Below are positions 11,074 through 24,900 of a stretch of 64,000 nt of DNA, piece by piece. The first letter of the stretch is position 1; each line of letters starts with the position of its first letter. The stretch covers positions 20,582,700 through 20,646,699 of the forward strand of contig OZ037768.1 of the NCBI GenBank assembly GCA_964035545.1. The letters are read 5' to 3'. Position numbers and translations under genes: made by a program. The DNA is from Bugula neritina (lineage: Eukaryota; Bryozoa; Gymnolaemata; Cheilostomatida; Bugulidae). The notes under the pieces are model-generated. The model saw nothing but the letters and a program-made list of their open reading frames with translations. It did no database searches and was not told the DNA's origin.

Positions 11074-14000
11074 CTAATCGGTTGAGAAATATGAGGAAGT
11101 AGGAGTATTCAGCGAGGAGACATCAGTGTGGAATTTTCTCATGTATGACTCATCAACCGTCTCCATTTGGTGCACTGGATGAGTACACAGAACTTCTTTC
11201 ATTGTTTCGGGAGGTAATAAACCTTTACAGATCTTATCGAGCACCACAAACATTGGAAACCTGCAGAAAGGATATTATTTTAGAGTTGGAAGTTTCACGG
11301 TAAAATTCTATTTTAATCTATTCTAAAACTAGCATAAAAACTACACAGCATATAAAGGGCACAGACCTACAGTAGAAAGTATACATTCACAATCGATCCA
11401 TGGATTAATCTCAACTAGATCTCGGCCATTTTTATTTTTTCGAAGACGGGTGAACTAAATATATGCAACTGAATTTATACCTATCCTTCACATAATAAAA
11501 GGCAGCTTTGAAAGATCAAAAAGATCATGTAATAGAAAAATGATCAAACTGAACACATTTCTCAGATGAAATGGGCCAATATTTGAGATTAATCCATGGA
11601 ATACGGTGATTATTCTCACTATGACAAAACATTCTCTACCAACTAACTATACAGACAGGCTTTTGACATAGACTTACGACTTCTCCAGATTTCGTTGCCT
11701 CAACATAACATTGACTTCAGTAGCTGTAGGCGGGCCTTGCAGTTTCTGTCCATTCAGCATTTCCTTCTCTAGCACTTCAATACTCTACACAAATTTCATG
11801 TTACAGTTTATTTTCCAACTAGTAATACAAAGAAGGTTTTTTACTTACTTTATGCTATATTAATCACTCAACTCCCTATAAAACAATTATGTTATTCAAT
11901 AAAAACAATACATTGTATAGACTAGGTAGCAGAAAGTTTTGCTGCTTATATTTCTAAAAAGAAACTTTAGCTGTAATAGAGTTTGTAAAGTTATCTTTCC
12001 ATCAGTAAATTATATACACAGAGGTGATGGTGACACCATAGCACTCTGAGGATAGCTAGACAATAATTAGCTCCTCATGGATACATCTTCAACCTGACCT
12101 ACACTTTTATTAGTACCAAAATTGTATTTTTACAGTGCTTCCTTACAATAAACTTTTCTTAGTCTAAAGTACAACATTGTGGAGCTTCTAGCTGCAACCA
12201 ACAAGTTCTAGCACTACTGAGAACAACGTAGCACCTGCCCACCTTGCCAGTTGTTACCATAGCAGCAGCCACCTTTCTGTTTCTGCCTCCGTAACACGTG
12301 GTGACCAAGTCGGCCACGCCACAACTTTCCAGGAAGGTAGAGGGTTGAGTGTTTTCATAAAATGTATCAACAAATTTGATCATCTCCATAAGACCGAGCC
12401 TTATAACTGCTGCCTTAGCGTTGTCGCCGTAGTCTAGTCCGTCCGCAATTCCAGCCCCTAGCGCTACTATATTCTACAATAGTACAGGCAAAAATGATAA
12501 TACAGGTGATACTCTACTAGGACATGCTATACAAACATGGCTACTCACTTTACAATACGGTGACTCGCTTCACTCACTATACAGTAAAAAACTGCTCGAT
12601 TGACAGGACTAGATGGCAAGGCTTTGCATGAACAAACGAATTTTATGCATTAGCAGTGTCTCAATATTGAATATTTTACAGAGTTTCATTACAGTTGCCA
12701 ATAGATACTAATATAGAGAAAGTTTTGCTTATCACTACAACAGGACACAGGTTGTGAAAGGTTACAGAAAACTTATGTTTAGGAGGGAGGAGAGGCTAAG
12801 CATTTAGTGTTGAAGCACCACTGCAGCCTGATTGAAGCTAATTTTATATTGTTTTCATTGATAATATGCAGTAACTGAACACAGAGAATATGGGAGAAGA
12901 CTATGGAAAAGAGAGAAATGAGATGAAGGGGAAAGTTTTGAACAACTCAAGCTGAAAGTGAAAACATGCAAAATTCAACAGCCTTACTGGACGATTGGTT
13001 CTATAAGCAGCTCTGAGTGGGGGTGATTAATGTACCTTCTCAAGTTTGGAGTTGGGTTATTGAAACCCCAGCTAAACTTTGAGAACCACAAACTACTGAA
13101 CTCAGTCACCCCCCAACTCTTACAGAACAGCTTACAGAACCATTCTTACTGGACACAAAACCGATAGCCTCATCACCTACATGTCTTATAACAGAGATGG
13201 TACCTGCCTTCAAAGCCCCGCAGATTTCAACTGTTGCTGCATCTTCAACAACCACTAGTCTGAAATATTCAGTCTGAAGAAGTCTTTTCAGCACTAAGCC
13301 ATCCGCTAATACCTTTGCACCTATAGAAAAGTTATATAATCTATCCATCTTTACTGCATCACCAGTTAAGCTGACCAATGAAACTTAATGCTAAATACAA
13401 TTTCAATAAATACAAACTGCACAACAACCTATTGAGAAACTTAAATTAAACAAGGAAAATCATTGGCTTTTGTATATATGCATTATATAAACAGCACTGA
13501 CCGACTATACTTATCAATAGAATATAACAGCAGTTTAGGTGATGCAATAAATTCATACCTATACAACCCTAATATACAGTAGATATTAGAGCCTATAATA
13601 CCAGCAATTTTATAGCAGAAGATTAACTTGCCAACTGTGGCATTACAACACCAACCTACCAACTGTGGCCTCACAGTACTAACTTACCAACAGTAGCTTC
13701 ACAATATTTCTCTTCAGCCACTTCACCAGCCAGGTTAGCTCCCATAAGAACATGGCAAGGGATTGAGAGACACTCTGTTATAATGTCGGAGATGAGAAGC
13801 AACCCACCTCCCTCCTTAACATCTAACCCCTACATGTCCAAGTAAAAATACAGCAATAGAAGTGACAGGTGCTTGGCAACACCCAACAGTTTCAGTTCTA
13901 AATCTCAGCATACTGAAAGCTAATATATTAGTATGAAATTTATAGCTTATTAGACAAGTTTTAATTTTGCATGAGTGAGCAAAACTTCAGCGTATGTAGG

Positions 14001-16962
14001 AGGGAGAAAACTAAAGCATCTTTTTCCAACTTCTATTCCCCCTTCTTCTCTCACCACCCGCCAAAAAAACTAAGCTACACAGTTATAATATATCTCTTTG
14101 TCAATTAGTAAATCTATTTTAGGTTCAGGTAAACGAGGTAGGTACAGTAATGGAGAAATTGAGAAAAGCCTGTGTTCTAGATTAAAAATGTAGCAAAAGA
14201 AGTCATGTTTTAGCAAGAACTTCAACCTAAGCCCTTAACAGAAATTTGATATTAAAATTAAAGAACTTAGCCTATCTCAATTTCCCACTACTGCTCCTAA
14301 GGGAGATAAACTGTGTGCTAACAGATGCTGTAACAATTTGATCTCTACTGATGTAACTAACTACTTGTGTGTTATAGTGGGGATAAACAGGATACAGCAG
14401 CTTGCAGGAATTTTATTATGCAGCAATGAATTTAATAGTTTTCACAGATGTTAGGTCAATAATCGTACTTCTATAATAAGCTAGGCATTACTGCTGGGTG
14501 ATAACAGCTACTTATCTGACAATGTTATACAAACCCATAATAACAAAAAAAAATGGTTTTACTGCCTTTGCAACAATTCTAAAATGTGTAACTCGTAGCT
14601 GATCTATTTCAAAATTGCTAAATAAATGACTGACCACAGTGAGTAAAAAATGACCAAATTCAAAATGGTTTTAGACTTTTAGTTAATGGCAAGACTTGAA
14701 AACATCTTGAATAAATAATTATACCTGTTTCTCAGAAACTAAATTTATGATTTCCAGTTGATAAAAAAACTTATACACTTGAAAACAAGATGGCAGCAGA
14801 AAACAGTATTACTTGCAAGTAATTTTGCAAAACTGCAAACCAATAACCTATACAAAAAAACATTTAACAAATACCTTAATCAAAGACACTGCAATGGCAC
14901 TTTTCTTCATTTTACCATTAAGCTGCTTGCAGAGAGCTCTGATAAACTGATGAGGTACAACAAATATGAGAATGTCAGCGCCATCGGCAGCAGTCGCTAG
15001 GTCAGTCACTGCTCGCTGTATAGACATATCAAGAGGGATCATTTAACTTTAGATATAATGTACAAATCAATGGGGAGCCTGCAAGTGAACTACTGTACAG
15101 TTCAGAGACTATGTTAGCTACTAACATCTAGTGGCAATAGTCGCTTTGGTTTGTTAAAAGCTAATCAGCACAAGTTAGAAGGAGTATACATGAAAAACAT
15201 GTATGCAATAAAAACTATAAACAAAATAAAAAACTGTAATGTTGTCTTATTTTTAATGGTAAACTCAAGATTCTAAAATAAATCCATTTCATACAGTTTT
15301 ATGCAAATAAAAATAGGTTTTTTAAATACAACTCATCAAATTAAGCAGAATAGAAATTTTTTTGTACACTGTAAGCATGAGGATCTCCACACATACAGCC
15401 ACTCAACTTACAACATTTTCTGGCAATTTGATCCCAGGAAGATATTTCTTGTTTTCATGGTCTTGATTTATAACTTCTGATAATTTTCTACCCTCAAACA
15501 TTTCTTCATACACATACATATTGATGTTAGAGTTAAACTCATCACTGCCTTTTTGTAAATTACTTCCAACTATTTTAGCTATGGCCGAGCCCCTGTAGTT
15601 ACACAGGAAAGTTATCAGCTAATTTAAGATTTGTAAGAATAGATTTTGTATTTTATATACTTAAAGAATTTATTTTGGAAATTTGTATTACGTTGATTGC
15701 TTCACAAAATTCGTCACAACGTCACAAATTTAAACCATGCAGCTGTGATAAGAAGTAAAGACCAGAAATATTGCAAGGTTGGTGCAAAAATATATAATCT
15801 GTTTAAAACTCATATTTCGGCACATTAGCTACTAATAGGAAAAAGTGCAAGCTGACTTAATATCAACACCTTAGCATTTCACTCATGCTGGTGCTAGTGC
15901 ATAGTTCTTTTTATATATTGTTTTCCAGTCTAGTTATAAAAGGTAAATGATTCGATGCTAAACATTCAGCAGACTTACCAATTTCCAGACCCAACAATAC
16001 ACACTCTTTTCTTCTCAGCACTTGCCATCACTCCTTTTGCTGAATCAGTATAACTATGCTTACTGTATCTAGTATAAAAACAGGTTTACTTGCATGGCTT
16101 GGCAGATTGAATAAATAAAACAAGGTGAACGTAGGCTTAAAAGGCATTTCTATTTGTACATACCTAACAGTAATAGTAAATCTATTAGGATCTAGTCTAG
16201 TTAAAGTTTTAGTAAAAATTTAGCTGGAGATTTCAAGACTGAAAATTAAACCGGTGCACCTAAACATTATACTATAATTTATAGTGACTCTTGCGTGTCG
16301 TAACTATAAATTTAAAAAGTGAAGTTTACAACTAGTACTACAAGTTGACGTACAAGTAAAGGCAATGTTAAAATTATAAATATTAAATAGATGGAATATT
16401 AAATTTCATATTTAAAATTGAAGTTGATGCATTCATAAAAACAAATAATAAAAGCAAATAGGCAAAACTCTGTATATAAATAATAATATAATTATAATCA
16501 TAATGATGATCATAATGATCAAGTGATAGTGATAATATTAGAAATAATAATATACCTTCTATTTTTAGTAACACTATGACTACGATTCGGACTGTTTGAG
16601 TTTCTGTTTAGGCTTAGCTTTATAAATTCCGTTGTATTCAACAGAAAAGCAGATCTCAGGTGGCTAGCTGAAGTTAGTTGGCGTAACTGAGTTTGATGAA
16701 GTGGCTGTGAGTATAGACAGGCACGAACTCGAAGTCTGTTACCAGCACTAAAAGTAGGCGTGGTACCCAATCCCCCACTGACAGTGACACTGTGATTAAG
16801 CCGAACCGTCTCAGTCTGACTCTGAGTCACAATGTGGATGGAACGCTGTGTATTTTTTACTTTAGCAATACTAATACGGCTAATGCCCAATAATGAAAAT
16901 CTTGTACTTGTAGCTCTGCCTTCTGCACAGCATGCCAGCTTAAAATTTCTAAAGAATGACAT
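11074..16962 (-). CDS. NAD-dependent glycerol-3-phosphate dehydrogenase with N-terminal presequence-like extension
   Basis: Nine exons: complement(11074-11260, 11678-11784, 12243-12473, 13208-13320, 13688-13829, 14875-15015, 15412-15592, 15979-16068, 16556-16962), 532 residues. The core, from Met150, has [14 protein letters not shown] (NAD binding), [26 protein letters not shown] (Lys358 and Asn359 correspond to the catalytic pair) and C-Y-G-G-R-N. It reduces dihydroxyacetone phosphate with NADH, linking glycolysis to glycerolipids and the glycerophosphate shuttle. Animal GPD1 enzymes are about 349 residues and cytosolic. This one has 149 extra N-terminal residues rich in Arg, Ser, Thr and Asn with very few acids (starts M-S-F-F-R-N-F-K-L), plus about 30 extra C-terminal residues. 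The exon ending at 13208 needs a GC donor to keep Asn359. The core assignment is very strong; the extension is inferred from an open, in-frame splice. Confidence 0.92.
12998..13143. mobile_element. Foldback MITE, copy 1 (diverged)
   Basis: The ends are inverted: ggttctataagcagctctga on the left, and on the right agttggggggtgactgag in reverse complement leading to acagcttacagaacc. It shares the gactgag / cagtagttt and caagtttggagttgg blocks with 22854-23007. It lies in a GPDH intron. Confidence 0.6.
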
Positions 16963-17309
16963 AATAACGTATCGAAACAAATATCTAATAATGTAAATAC
17001 AAATCAGGCGTGCAGTTGATTGAGTTCGACCAATGGCGTTGGGAAGCTTCCATTCATGCTGCGAAGTAGTGGGAATTCAGGAAAGAATAACGTAAACATG
17101 TTTTGGTTAGATTTCGCGTAAGTCTCAGGAAGGTTTGACATGTTATTGTTTCAATCTTTCAGAGCAAAGGCTATATTATTATACGTGCCCTAGGTAAAAG
17201 ACAACATCTTGTTACCACGTGACTAAACGTAAACATTGATCACGTGATATACACATATTATAACCAAGCAAGTTTTGCTCAGCGTGATTTTGCCTACAGC
17301 TGTCTAATA

Positions 17310-18130
17310 TTATGAGTGTGACAGTTGCAGTATTAGATTTAGTATTACTATAAGTATAAGTATAAGACTAACTTTTAAGTATTCACTTTCAGTCACTAAA
17401 TCTTATACTAATACAGTGATATTATTATAATAAAATTATATTATTGAATCTATTTATAAATAATAATACATATGTATATTCATATTGTATATGTGATATA
17501 CTTAGTCTTATAGTTATACTTATACTTATAGTTATTGTTATACTTATAGTTATACTTATACTGTTCTAGTTATACTTATACTTATACTTATACTTATAGT
17601 ATTAATTTACTATTAGTATTAGACTATTAGTATTACTATTACTATTAGTATTAGTCTATAGTTATAGAATATAATATTACTATTGGTAATAGTAATATTA
17701 TATTCTATAACTATAGACTAATAGTATTACTAATAGTAGTAGTATTACTATTAGTATTACTAGTAGATTTAGTTATGCTTGATCTTATATTTATAGTTAT
17801 ACTACTTATAGTTTAAGTTATACTATTAGTATTAGAGTAATAGTAGTAGTAATTCACTAATAGTAATACTAATAGTAATAGTAATATACTAATAGTAATA
17901 ATGGAAGAGTTTAGACCTAGAGTGAATTACAAATAATCATTATAAGAATAAATATTCATTGTCACTGATAGTTCAGTGGTAGTGATGCTAATAGAGTTAC
18001 TGCAAAGTGTAAAGTCATGGTGATACTGATAGTCATAATCATAATCAGTGATAATGATAATGATGATCAGGATATCGGTATAGTTAGTAATACTAATAGT
18101 ATTAGTAATACCTATTATTAATATTTATAT
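17310..18130. repeat. Degenerate AGTNNN/ACTNNN period-6 tract
   Basis: Long runs are built from hexamers such as AGTATT, ACTATT, TATACT and TATAGT. Similar tracts lie at 25685-25910, 30420-30635, 32680-32900, 43790-44446 and 51890-52160. It contains the palindrome described separately. Confidence 0.7.
17650..17722. repeat. Perfect 33-bp AT-rich palindrome
   Basis: The left arm 17650-17682 is the exact reverse complement of 17690-17722 with a 7-base spacer (ttggtaa). It could extrude a cruciform or hairpin. It is embedded in the period-6 AGTATT tract. Confidence 0.92.
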
Positions 18131-18915
18131 TAACATTTATTTCTAAAAGTGATTACTATTGTGATCATGATCTGTTAAGATGTTCATGCTCTACTGTGAC
18201 TAACAACTCATTCCCGCTACACTCTGTCATACCAAACTTGTCGGACACTGTGATTGTGACTGTCAGTGTCAGCCATATCATTACAAGTATAAAATTATGG
18301 CAATCTATTCACTCTTTCAGTTTCACATTGGCTCATTGAGTTTGACTATACCTATTTTCATTTATTTTGGTTACTAATTTTATTTGAATTATTTTTGTAT
18401 CAAGTAATTAACTAATAATATTCATGATAAAAGCTCAGTAAATGTGATTTAGGAAATGCATACATGTTTAGAAATTAACTAGTGTTGCATGGCAAATTTT
18501 AGTTTCAGATATTCATGCAATCAATATTAGTTAGTATATTACTATATAGTTATCGTAGTCTAAATAGTTCAGTGGTTCAAAGATTTAGTTCAAAATAGAC
18601 TTCATATATAAAAGTATAGTTATAGTACAGTTATGCTACATCAAGGGCAAGGGATATCTTTTTTATTCTACTATTGGGTAATTCTTTAAGAATTTGTCAT
18701 AGTTGAGTGGTGGTAGGTATAAAAATAGGCTAAGAGACTTCATTATATGTGGGCTAGGTACATTCTTAATTGATGAGCCATTATAAATGCTGTTAAGTTG
18801 GCAATATAGAAACTGGCATATTATTTGGAATCTTTGTATCTAATAAACCTCTTACACAAGTGTTTCTTTTTATCCTACAACTTGTACCTTTACACATCAT
18901 CTTAATTTATAGAAT

Positions 18916-21900
18916 ATGGCTGACTTCCGAGGCATGGTTTCTTTTGAAACAATAGCCAAAACCTATCCAACAGACACCAACATTGATTGTGTGTATGTGA
19001 TGAAAGAGGCTCACAATCCGTCTGCATATGACTGGATTGGTCTGTTCAAAGTGGGATGGTCGAGTATCAAAGACACAGTATACTACCACTGGGTTCCGTT
19101 ACCTGACAGAACGGCAGGGGAAGAGTTTCGTGGGACCTTAGTCTTTCAAGGTAAGCTTAAGTTCACATCTCTAGCAAGAAGTTGACTTGACACGGGTTTT
19201 AGAAGGGGCCCAGCTGTTTTTCTGTGATATTGGCTGATTAAACCAAATTGAAAACAGCCATTGTCACACCTACAGACTGCTATGATGATGATGGCTGAAA
19301 TTTACTTGAGTGTTAGTCATCTAACAGAATGTGTGTTCTTGTAGCATCCATTCTTCCCAAAGACGATGGCGAGTTCTACCAGTTTGCCTATTTCAACGGC
19401 AAGAAGAAGATGTGCGGAGCTAGTTCTCCCTTCCAGTTCAGAGCTCCAAGAAGTGAAGACTTTGTGGAAGAAGATATGCCAGATGACGAGGAAATGTTGC
19501 TGATAACCACCAAACAGGTGCAGCTGGAGGAGAATCTCAATAAGTTGGAAGATGAGCGAAGAACATTGTCTAAGGTGTGATACTGTAACTTAGCGTTGAA
19601 CATTGCGTAACTGAGTAATTGACATTGCTTTGAGCTTTAGTTGTTCATGCCTTTCCATGATTATGGCTTAGCTGTTTAGGGTTAGGTTTAGTCCATGGAA
19701 GCTACTAAAGAATTTAAAATTGTGTTGCTCAGCTTTCTCTGTGGAATCCATTTAACCTGCTTTGTTATTGTATACAGCTTGCAGCTGTTTGATTATAAGG
19801 TTACTGTATAGCTTTGTGTAATCAGTTGCTTGTTGTCACAGGGTTGTAGTTAGTACTTTCTTCTATTTTTATTAGAAATGAAGCTTTATTACGTAACAGT
19901 GATGGGGGACAGTGGAAAAGATCAATTTTCATCCCAGTGATTTTAAAACGTAATTTTAATTGTACATAATTCTCCAAGATTAAGGGCCTTTTAGTTAGAT
20001 TTCATATTATGTGTTGATCTTTATGTAAACTCTCACTAGGTAAAATTGTCACATCTTGCTGGTTTCACTGAACTTTCTAGAAGCATATAGCTGTTTGTAC
20101 TGCTAGCTGTATTAAGGTGCTTTTGTTCCTAGTAGTGATTACTGTCTAATAGGTAAAAATAATACTGCCTTTTGTCCTCAAAAGTTCAGGTTAGAATATG
20201 CATTAAATGGCTTTATCTGCCACTCTATTGGTAATTTTGTTCGTTCCATGGTAGCACCACCTTCTGCCTAGAAGGTATTTCATCATGGTTGTCATGCCTA
20301 TTCAACTTCCTTATCACAAGGGAAACTACTAGTTTATTTTCTAGTGAAATCATAATCTTTATTTATGATAACTGCCAGCTGAGTATGATTGTTAGTTATG
20401 TTAGCTCAAATAGACCTCTTAGCTTGTAAACTAAAACTGCTATCTTTTGCTTCCATGACTGCCATAGCTGCGTATTGATTTTCCATTATTATGTATTCAC
20501 CTAATTATTGCATCATGCTTGATGAGAAAAAAGTTTAACTTGGGAATTTCCACAAACAAACTACGTATTGTTCTTAATTTCATATAAGCAGCGTCATTGC
20601 TGGGGTGTTGGCTGTCACATAAGCGAAACTTTACAATTACTCCCCAGTATCGTATTAGTAATATTCATGTAGCCATGATTATGATTCACTCGCTGATACA
20701 AAACTGGAAATTACAATTAGCATTTGATGATGTAACTATTCTGCTGTAACCTCCAGTGTGATTGAAAGCTTAGTCCACATTCTAGAATCTAGATTGATAA
20801 GGCTTGTTGTTAGTTGGCCTTGAGTGGGTGATAGCTTTTCATCATCAATATTTACCATACCTAGACACTGCAGTTTAGTCTTACTAGGCAATTCCTGGCC
20901 CGTCTCCAAGAACAACTTATAATTATCTTTGCCAGTGTCTATTATTCCACCTTATGTTCAGTTATCACAACTACTAGTATATGCAGTCCGACTTAGTCAT
21001 ATTCATAATGTGAGGGTATGTATAATAATGGCTATTTATATCTGGTGTTGTTAGACCTGTGAGGAGCTAAGTGCAGAGAATAATGAACTACGAACTCAAT
21101 GTGACTCTCTCAAAGCAAGACTTGAGGAGATGGAGTTTGAAAGAGATAGCATACGCATATCCTTGGAGGTAAATACTGTGTGAAGATGCAATACTATGTA
21201 ATTTTTTGTTTATATTATCCTGCTGGTTGCTATGGTTACAGTAATGCCACCTGATCTTGAGTAACATTGGGAGATGTGAAGGGATTGTGCAACTGAACAG
21301 ATTCGATACACTCCATTCAACTTTACTTACATATTTGTTAAGTAGTGGCTGATAGAGGAAATTGTGGTGCAGCCCTTCCTACTTCACTAATATATGTACT
21401 CTTACTAAAATATATAGTATATTCCTATTAATTTACATATTTATTCCAACGAGTATATAACTGTGCTTAGGCTCTGAAAGTCGAGGCAGAAGTTTTAACC
21501 CAAAAGGCTGACGACTCTGAGAATACTGCTGCAGGGCTGAAAGAGGTGAGTGGAACTGAGCAAATTTCACACAAGCCTGAACAACTATGGGTGTTGAAAT
21601 TAGTAAACCTTTAATAACCAGCGATGTGTTTCACATGTAATGCTTTGTTAGTAACTATTGCAGGATATGAAAGGCCTACATCTTGTTTTAATCACCTTCC
21701 TTTAAAGATGGTTCCATCTAATCAAGGTATGTGTGCATTTTTCTGAATGATGACTGTGTTGTTTACAGGCAATAGAGGATGCCGAACAGAAGAAGGCATC
21801 AGCTGACGAAAAACTGACCGAACAAAGTGAGAGAATTCTCCAGTTACAGAATGAGTTGGACGCCGTCAGAGGTGAGGTGGAGAATGTAAAGCGGGAGAAA

Positions 21901-24900
21901 GAACTGCACTACCATCACTTCACTGCTGAGTCGTCTTCTAAACAGGAGGCCTTGCGTCAAGTTAGTTCTTTGCTGACACTTCCCATAACTGTGAAATATT
22001 GGGAATTGGTTGATTATCCTTTACTTTTAGGTATGACCTATTTGGTGATTAGTTATCTGGCATGAATAAATATTTATGCCAGATAACTAAGCATGGTTTT
22101 ATCGGAATATGGTAAAATGTTTACATTGTGTAATCACCAGTTAGTATTTGCCATGTTTTCAAAATGCTGCCTAGGATAAAAGCAGAAACAATTTCAAATG
22201 TGGTAGACCTACTTAACTAGTTGGACATTCCAGATTGATGTGAAGTAAAATCAGGTCATGCTTGTGTACTGTAATGTGCAAAAGGTGCCAAGTACCTACA
22301 GAATTCTACATGCTGGGGGAATTCACAGAATAGCTTAAGATCCGACTGAAAATTGCGACATAAAAATTCCCAATTGACTCAACAATCACATAAAACATGC
22401 TGGCTCTGATATTTAGTGATTGGTGACTGCTTATTGCCTGGCTCTACCCCCTCATTTTCGAACAGGGCGGATTCACTGTTCAGAGCATACAACTCCTAAA
22501 ATAAATAATTATCTGTCGAGCATTAGTTCGCCTTGGAACTAATTTATGTGCTGTTACAGAATTTCAGATTTGATGAGATTTTAGTATTAGTATTAAGTGT
22601 GAAGAAATTACGTAAAACGTATTTCAGGTGCAGGAGCTCAAACAGAACCTGGCGGAAAGACAGATAGATGGTAATCGTGTACAGATGCTGGAGGCAGCTT
22701 TGCGAGAGTCTGAGAAAGACCTTAAAGACATGAGTGAAGAGTTGGAGCTTCGAGAGGTTTGTGTGCAGTCTGTCTGTGTGTCTTCCTTTATGTGTTGGAT
22801 TTGTATGAGTTTATGGGCATTAGTAGCTGTCAATTCCTGAGACGGTAAAATCCTTCTATGAACAGCTCGGAGTTAGGAATGACTGAGTGCAGTAGTTTGG
22901 GATTCTTGAGTTTGGAGTTGGAGGTTTAAGTTGGAACTTTGAACTCCGAACTCGAGAATTCTAAACTACTGCACTCAGTCACTCCCAACTCGGAGCTGTT
23001 TATAGAATGATTTGAGATAGTATAGTAAGTGACTTGCACACCCGCCTCTGCTGGTACCAAGTGGTGCCTGAGTTTATGGTCAGGCTGTCATACGAACCAG
23101 TAATTAAGTCATTTGTGGTGCTTACTGGCTACTAGTGGTTTCTAGTCTTTCGCAGACACACTTGGTAGTTTGGTTAGAGCTATGCATTTGCAGCTCTTTT
23201 CGTCTCCAATAAGAAAACATCAGCAGACTATAACATGGGAGCAGCTGTGGTCTAGGGGTTAGAGCGTTTGCCAAGTAAGCACGAAGTTATGGGTTCGAAC
23301 CGACAAAGGCCATTAGTGATGTTAGGAAAACATCCAGTCATAATTGCTCCTGTGCCTCATCTGAATAAGTCTTTAGCCCTATTTAACAAAAACCTTCCGT
23401 CGGGGTTTCTCACAGGGATGGTGACTATAAACTTGTGTGAGTAGACTATAACATAATTGTTGACCAACATCTACTATACTTGAGATTCTATGTTGGCAGA
23501 AATTATGATGTGCAATAAATTGTCTGGCAGAGCCAAGCTGTGGTACTCTTCACATACATTGACCTCTCTTACTCTATACTGTTACAGAACAGGCTGTCGG
23601 TGCAGAAGGATAAGCTAGATGCTGTAGAAGCAAGACATCAGTTGGACAAGGAAGAGCTGAGTGCATTGAGTGCCACTCTGGAGATTCTCTCGCAGAAGAC
23701 CGAGACTGTCCAGGGTGAGAACTATGAGTATAAACAGAAAGTAGAGGAATTGAGAACGAAGCATCAAACCGAAAAGGCCGACTGGGATGTGACACTGGAG
23801 GAGCTAGCAAAGGTGTGTCCTCGTCACTCGCTTTATTCTTGTCTCGCATTAGAAAGTTTAAGATTTGGAGTATGTGCATCAGAAAAGTAGGTTCATTATA
23901 AATGCATTATGTCATATTGTACGGTGCCTTTTTTTATAATTTTGCTTTCCTGCAATATAGAATATATTTTGCACCATGCAATGCTACACAATTCTTATTG
24001 GAATCAGTACAGTTTTAATAATGCTAACAGTGTCAAGTGACTAGCTTTAGAGAACAACAATATACAATCAAGCAATGTTGATGGTTCTTATTTACTGTAA
24101 CTTCTGATAAAGTAAAGCTTAGCTCTGTAGAATGGAGACTCCAGTGTGCCAAGCACATGTCATGTCATGTCACTCAAATTGGCAACACTTGCAGTTAGTT
24201 GTATATCTTAATGACAGATCTGGTCAATGCCAGGTTTATTAAGTTTGTCAATTTATCACATTGCCACTTGTTTTCTACCTTTCATGGGCAGTATTCATTT
24301 TGTGGTCATCTATGATACTTGTGTATTGATTAATTATATTGCGTGTATATAATAAAGTATATAATTAACCCTTTATATAGGAAAAAAAATGGTTTACTAC
24401 TATCTAAGATATTTCATGCAATACATGTGATATATATTTATAATATACATCACATGTTTGCATAAAATATATAATATAATATATAATCTCATATAAATAT
24501 ATATGGTATAATAATGTATAACGTTTACCTTAAATATAGGAAAAGAATGGCCTGCTATCCAAGATATGTGAACTGACACACGCAATGGAGCAGATGAAGA
24601 AGCAAACCGTTGATATCGCCGTGCTGAGTGAGCAGGAAGCCGGAATGGTTGCGCTGAGGACGGCATATGACAATGTTAAAGCTAGACTGGCAGAGAAGGA
24701 GAAAGAGTTGGGTGTCCAGCGTGTCAGAGCTGTGAGTAATCTCATAGGTTCCGGCTATCTTGTTCTATGTACTCAGTGAACTGGCCAGTTGTCGGATAGT
24801 TGGATGTTCAAAGAGTAAAGAAAACTGTACTTTTTATTGCAGGCAAAGCTGAAGGATGCGGACAAACAAATCCAAGAGCTGCAGCAAAAAATTGCAGCCG

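Larger units (their letters stand above)
16963..18915. promoter_or_regulatory. Divergent intergenic region between GPDH and TAX1BP1 homologues
   Basis: About 1.95 kb separates two head-to-head coding starts, so promoters and 5' UTRs of both genes should lie here. From about 17310 to 18130 it is dominated by TAGTAT/TATACT-type period-6 sequence including a perfect 33-bp inverted repeat (17650-17722). The bases before ATG 18916 (aatttatag then aat) look like a splice acceptor, suggesting an upstream 5' UTR exon for TAX1BP1. No specific promoter motif is claimed. Confidence 0.5.

Noticed and set aside
23237-23310. Genuine tRNA gene
   Set aside because: A and B boxes are present but there is no acceptor-stem complement, and the unit ends with a target duplication, so it is a SINE.
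23574-23879. 101-codon minus ORF opposite TAX1BP1 exon 7
   Set aside because: Antisense shadow of a coiled-coil exon.
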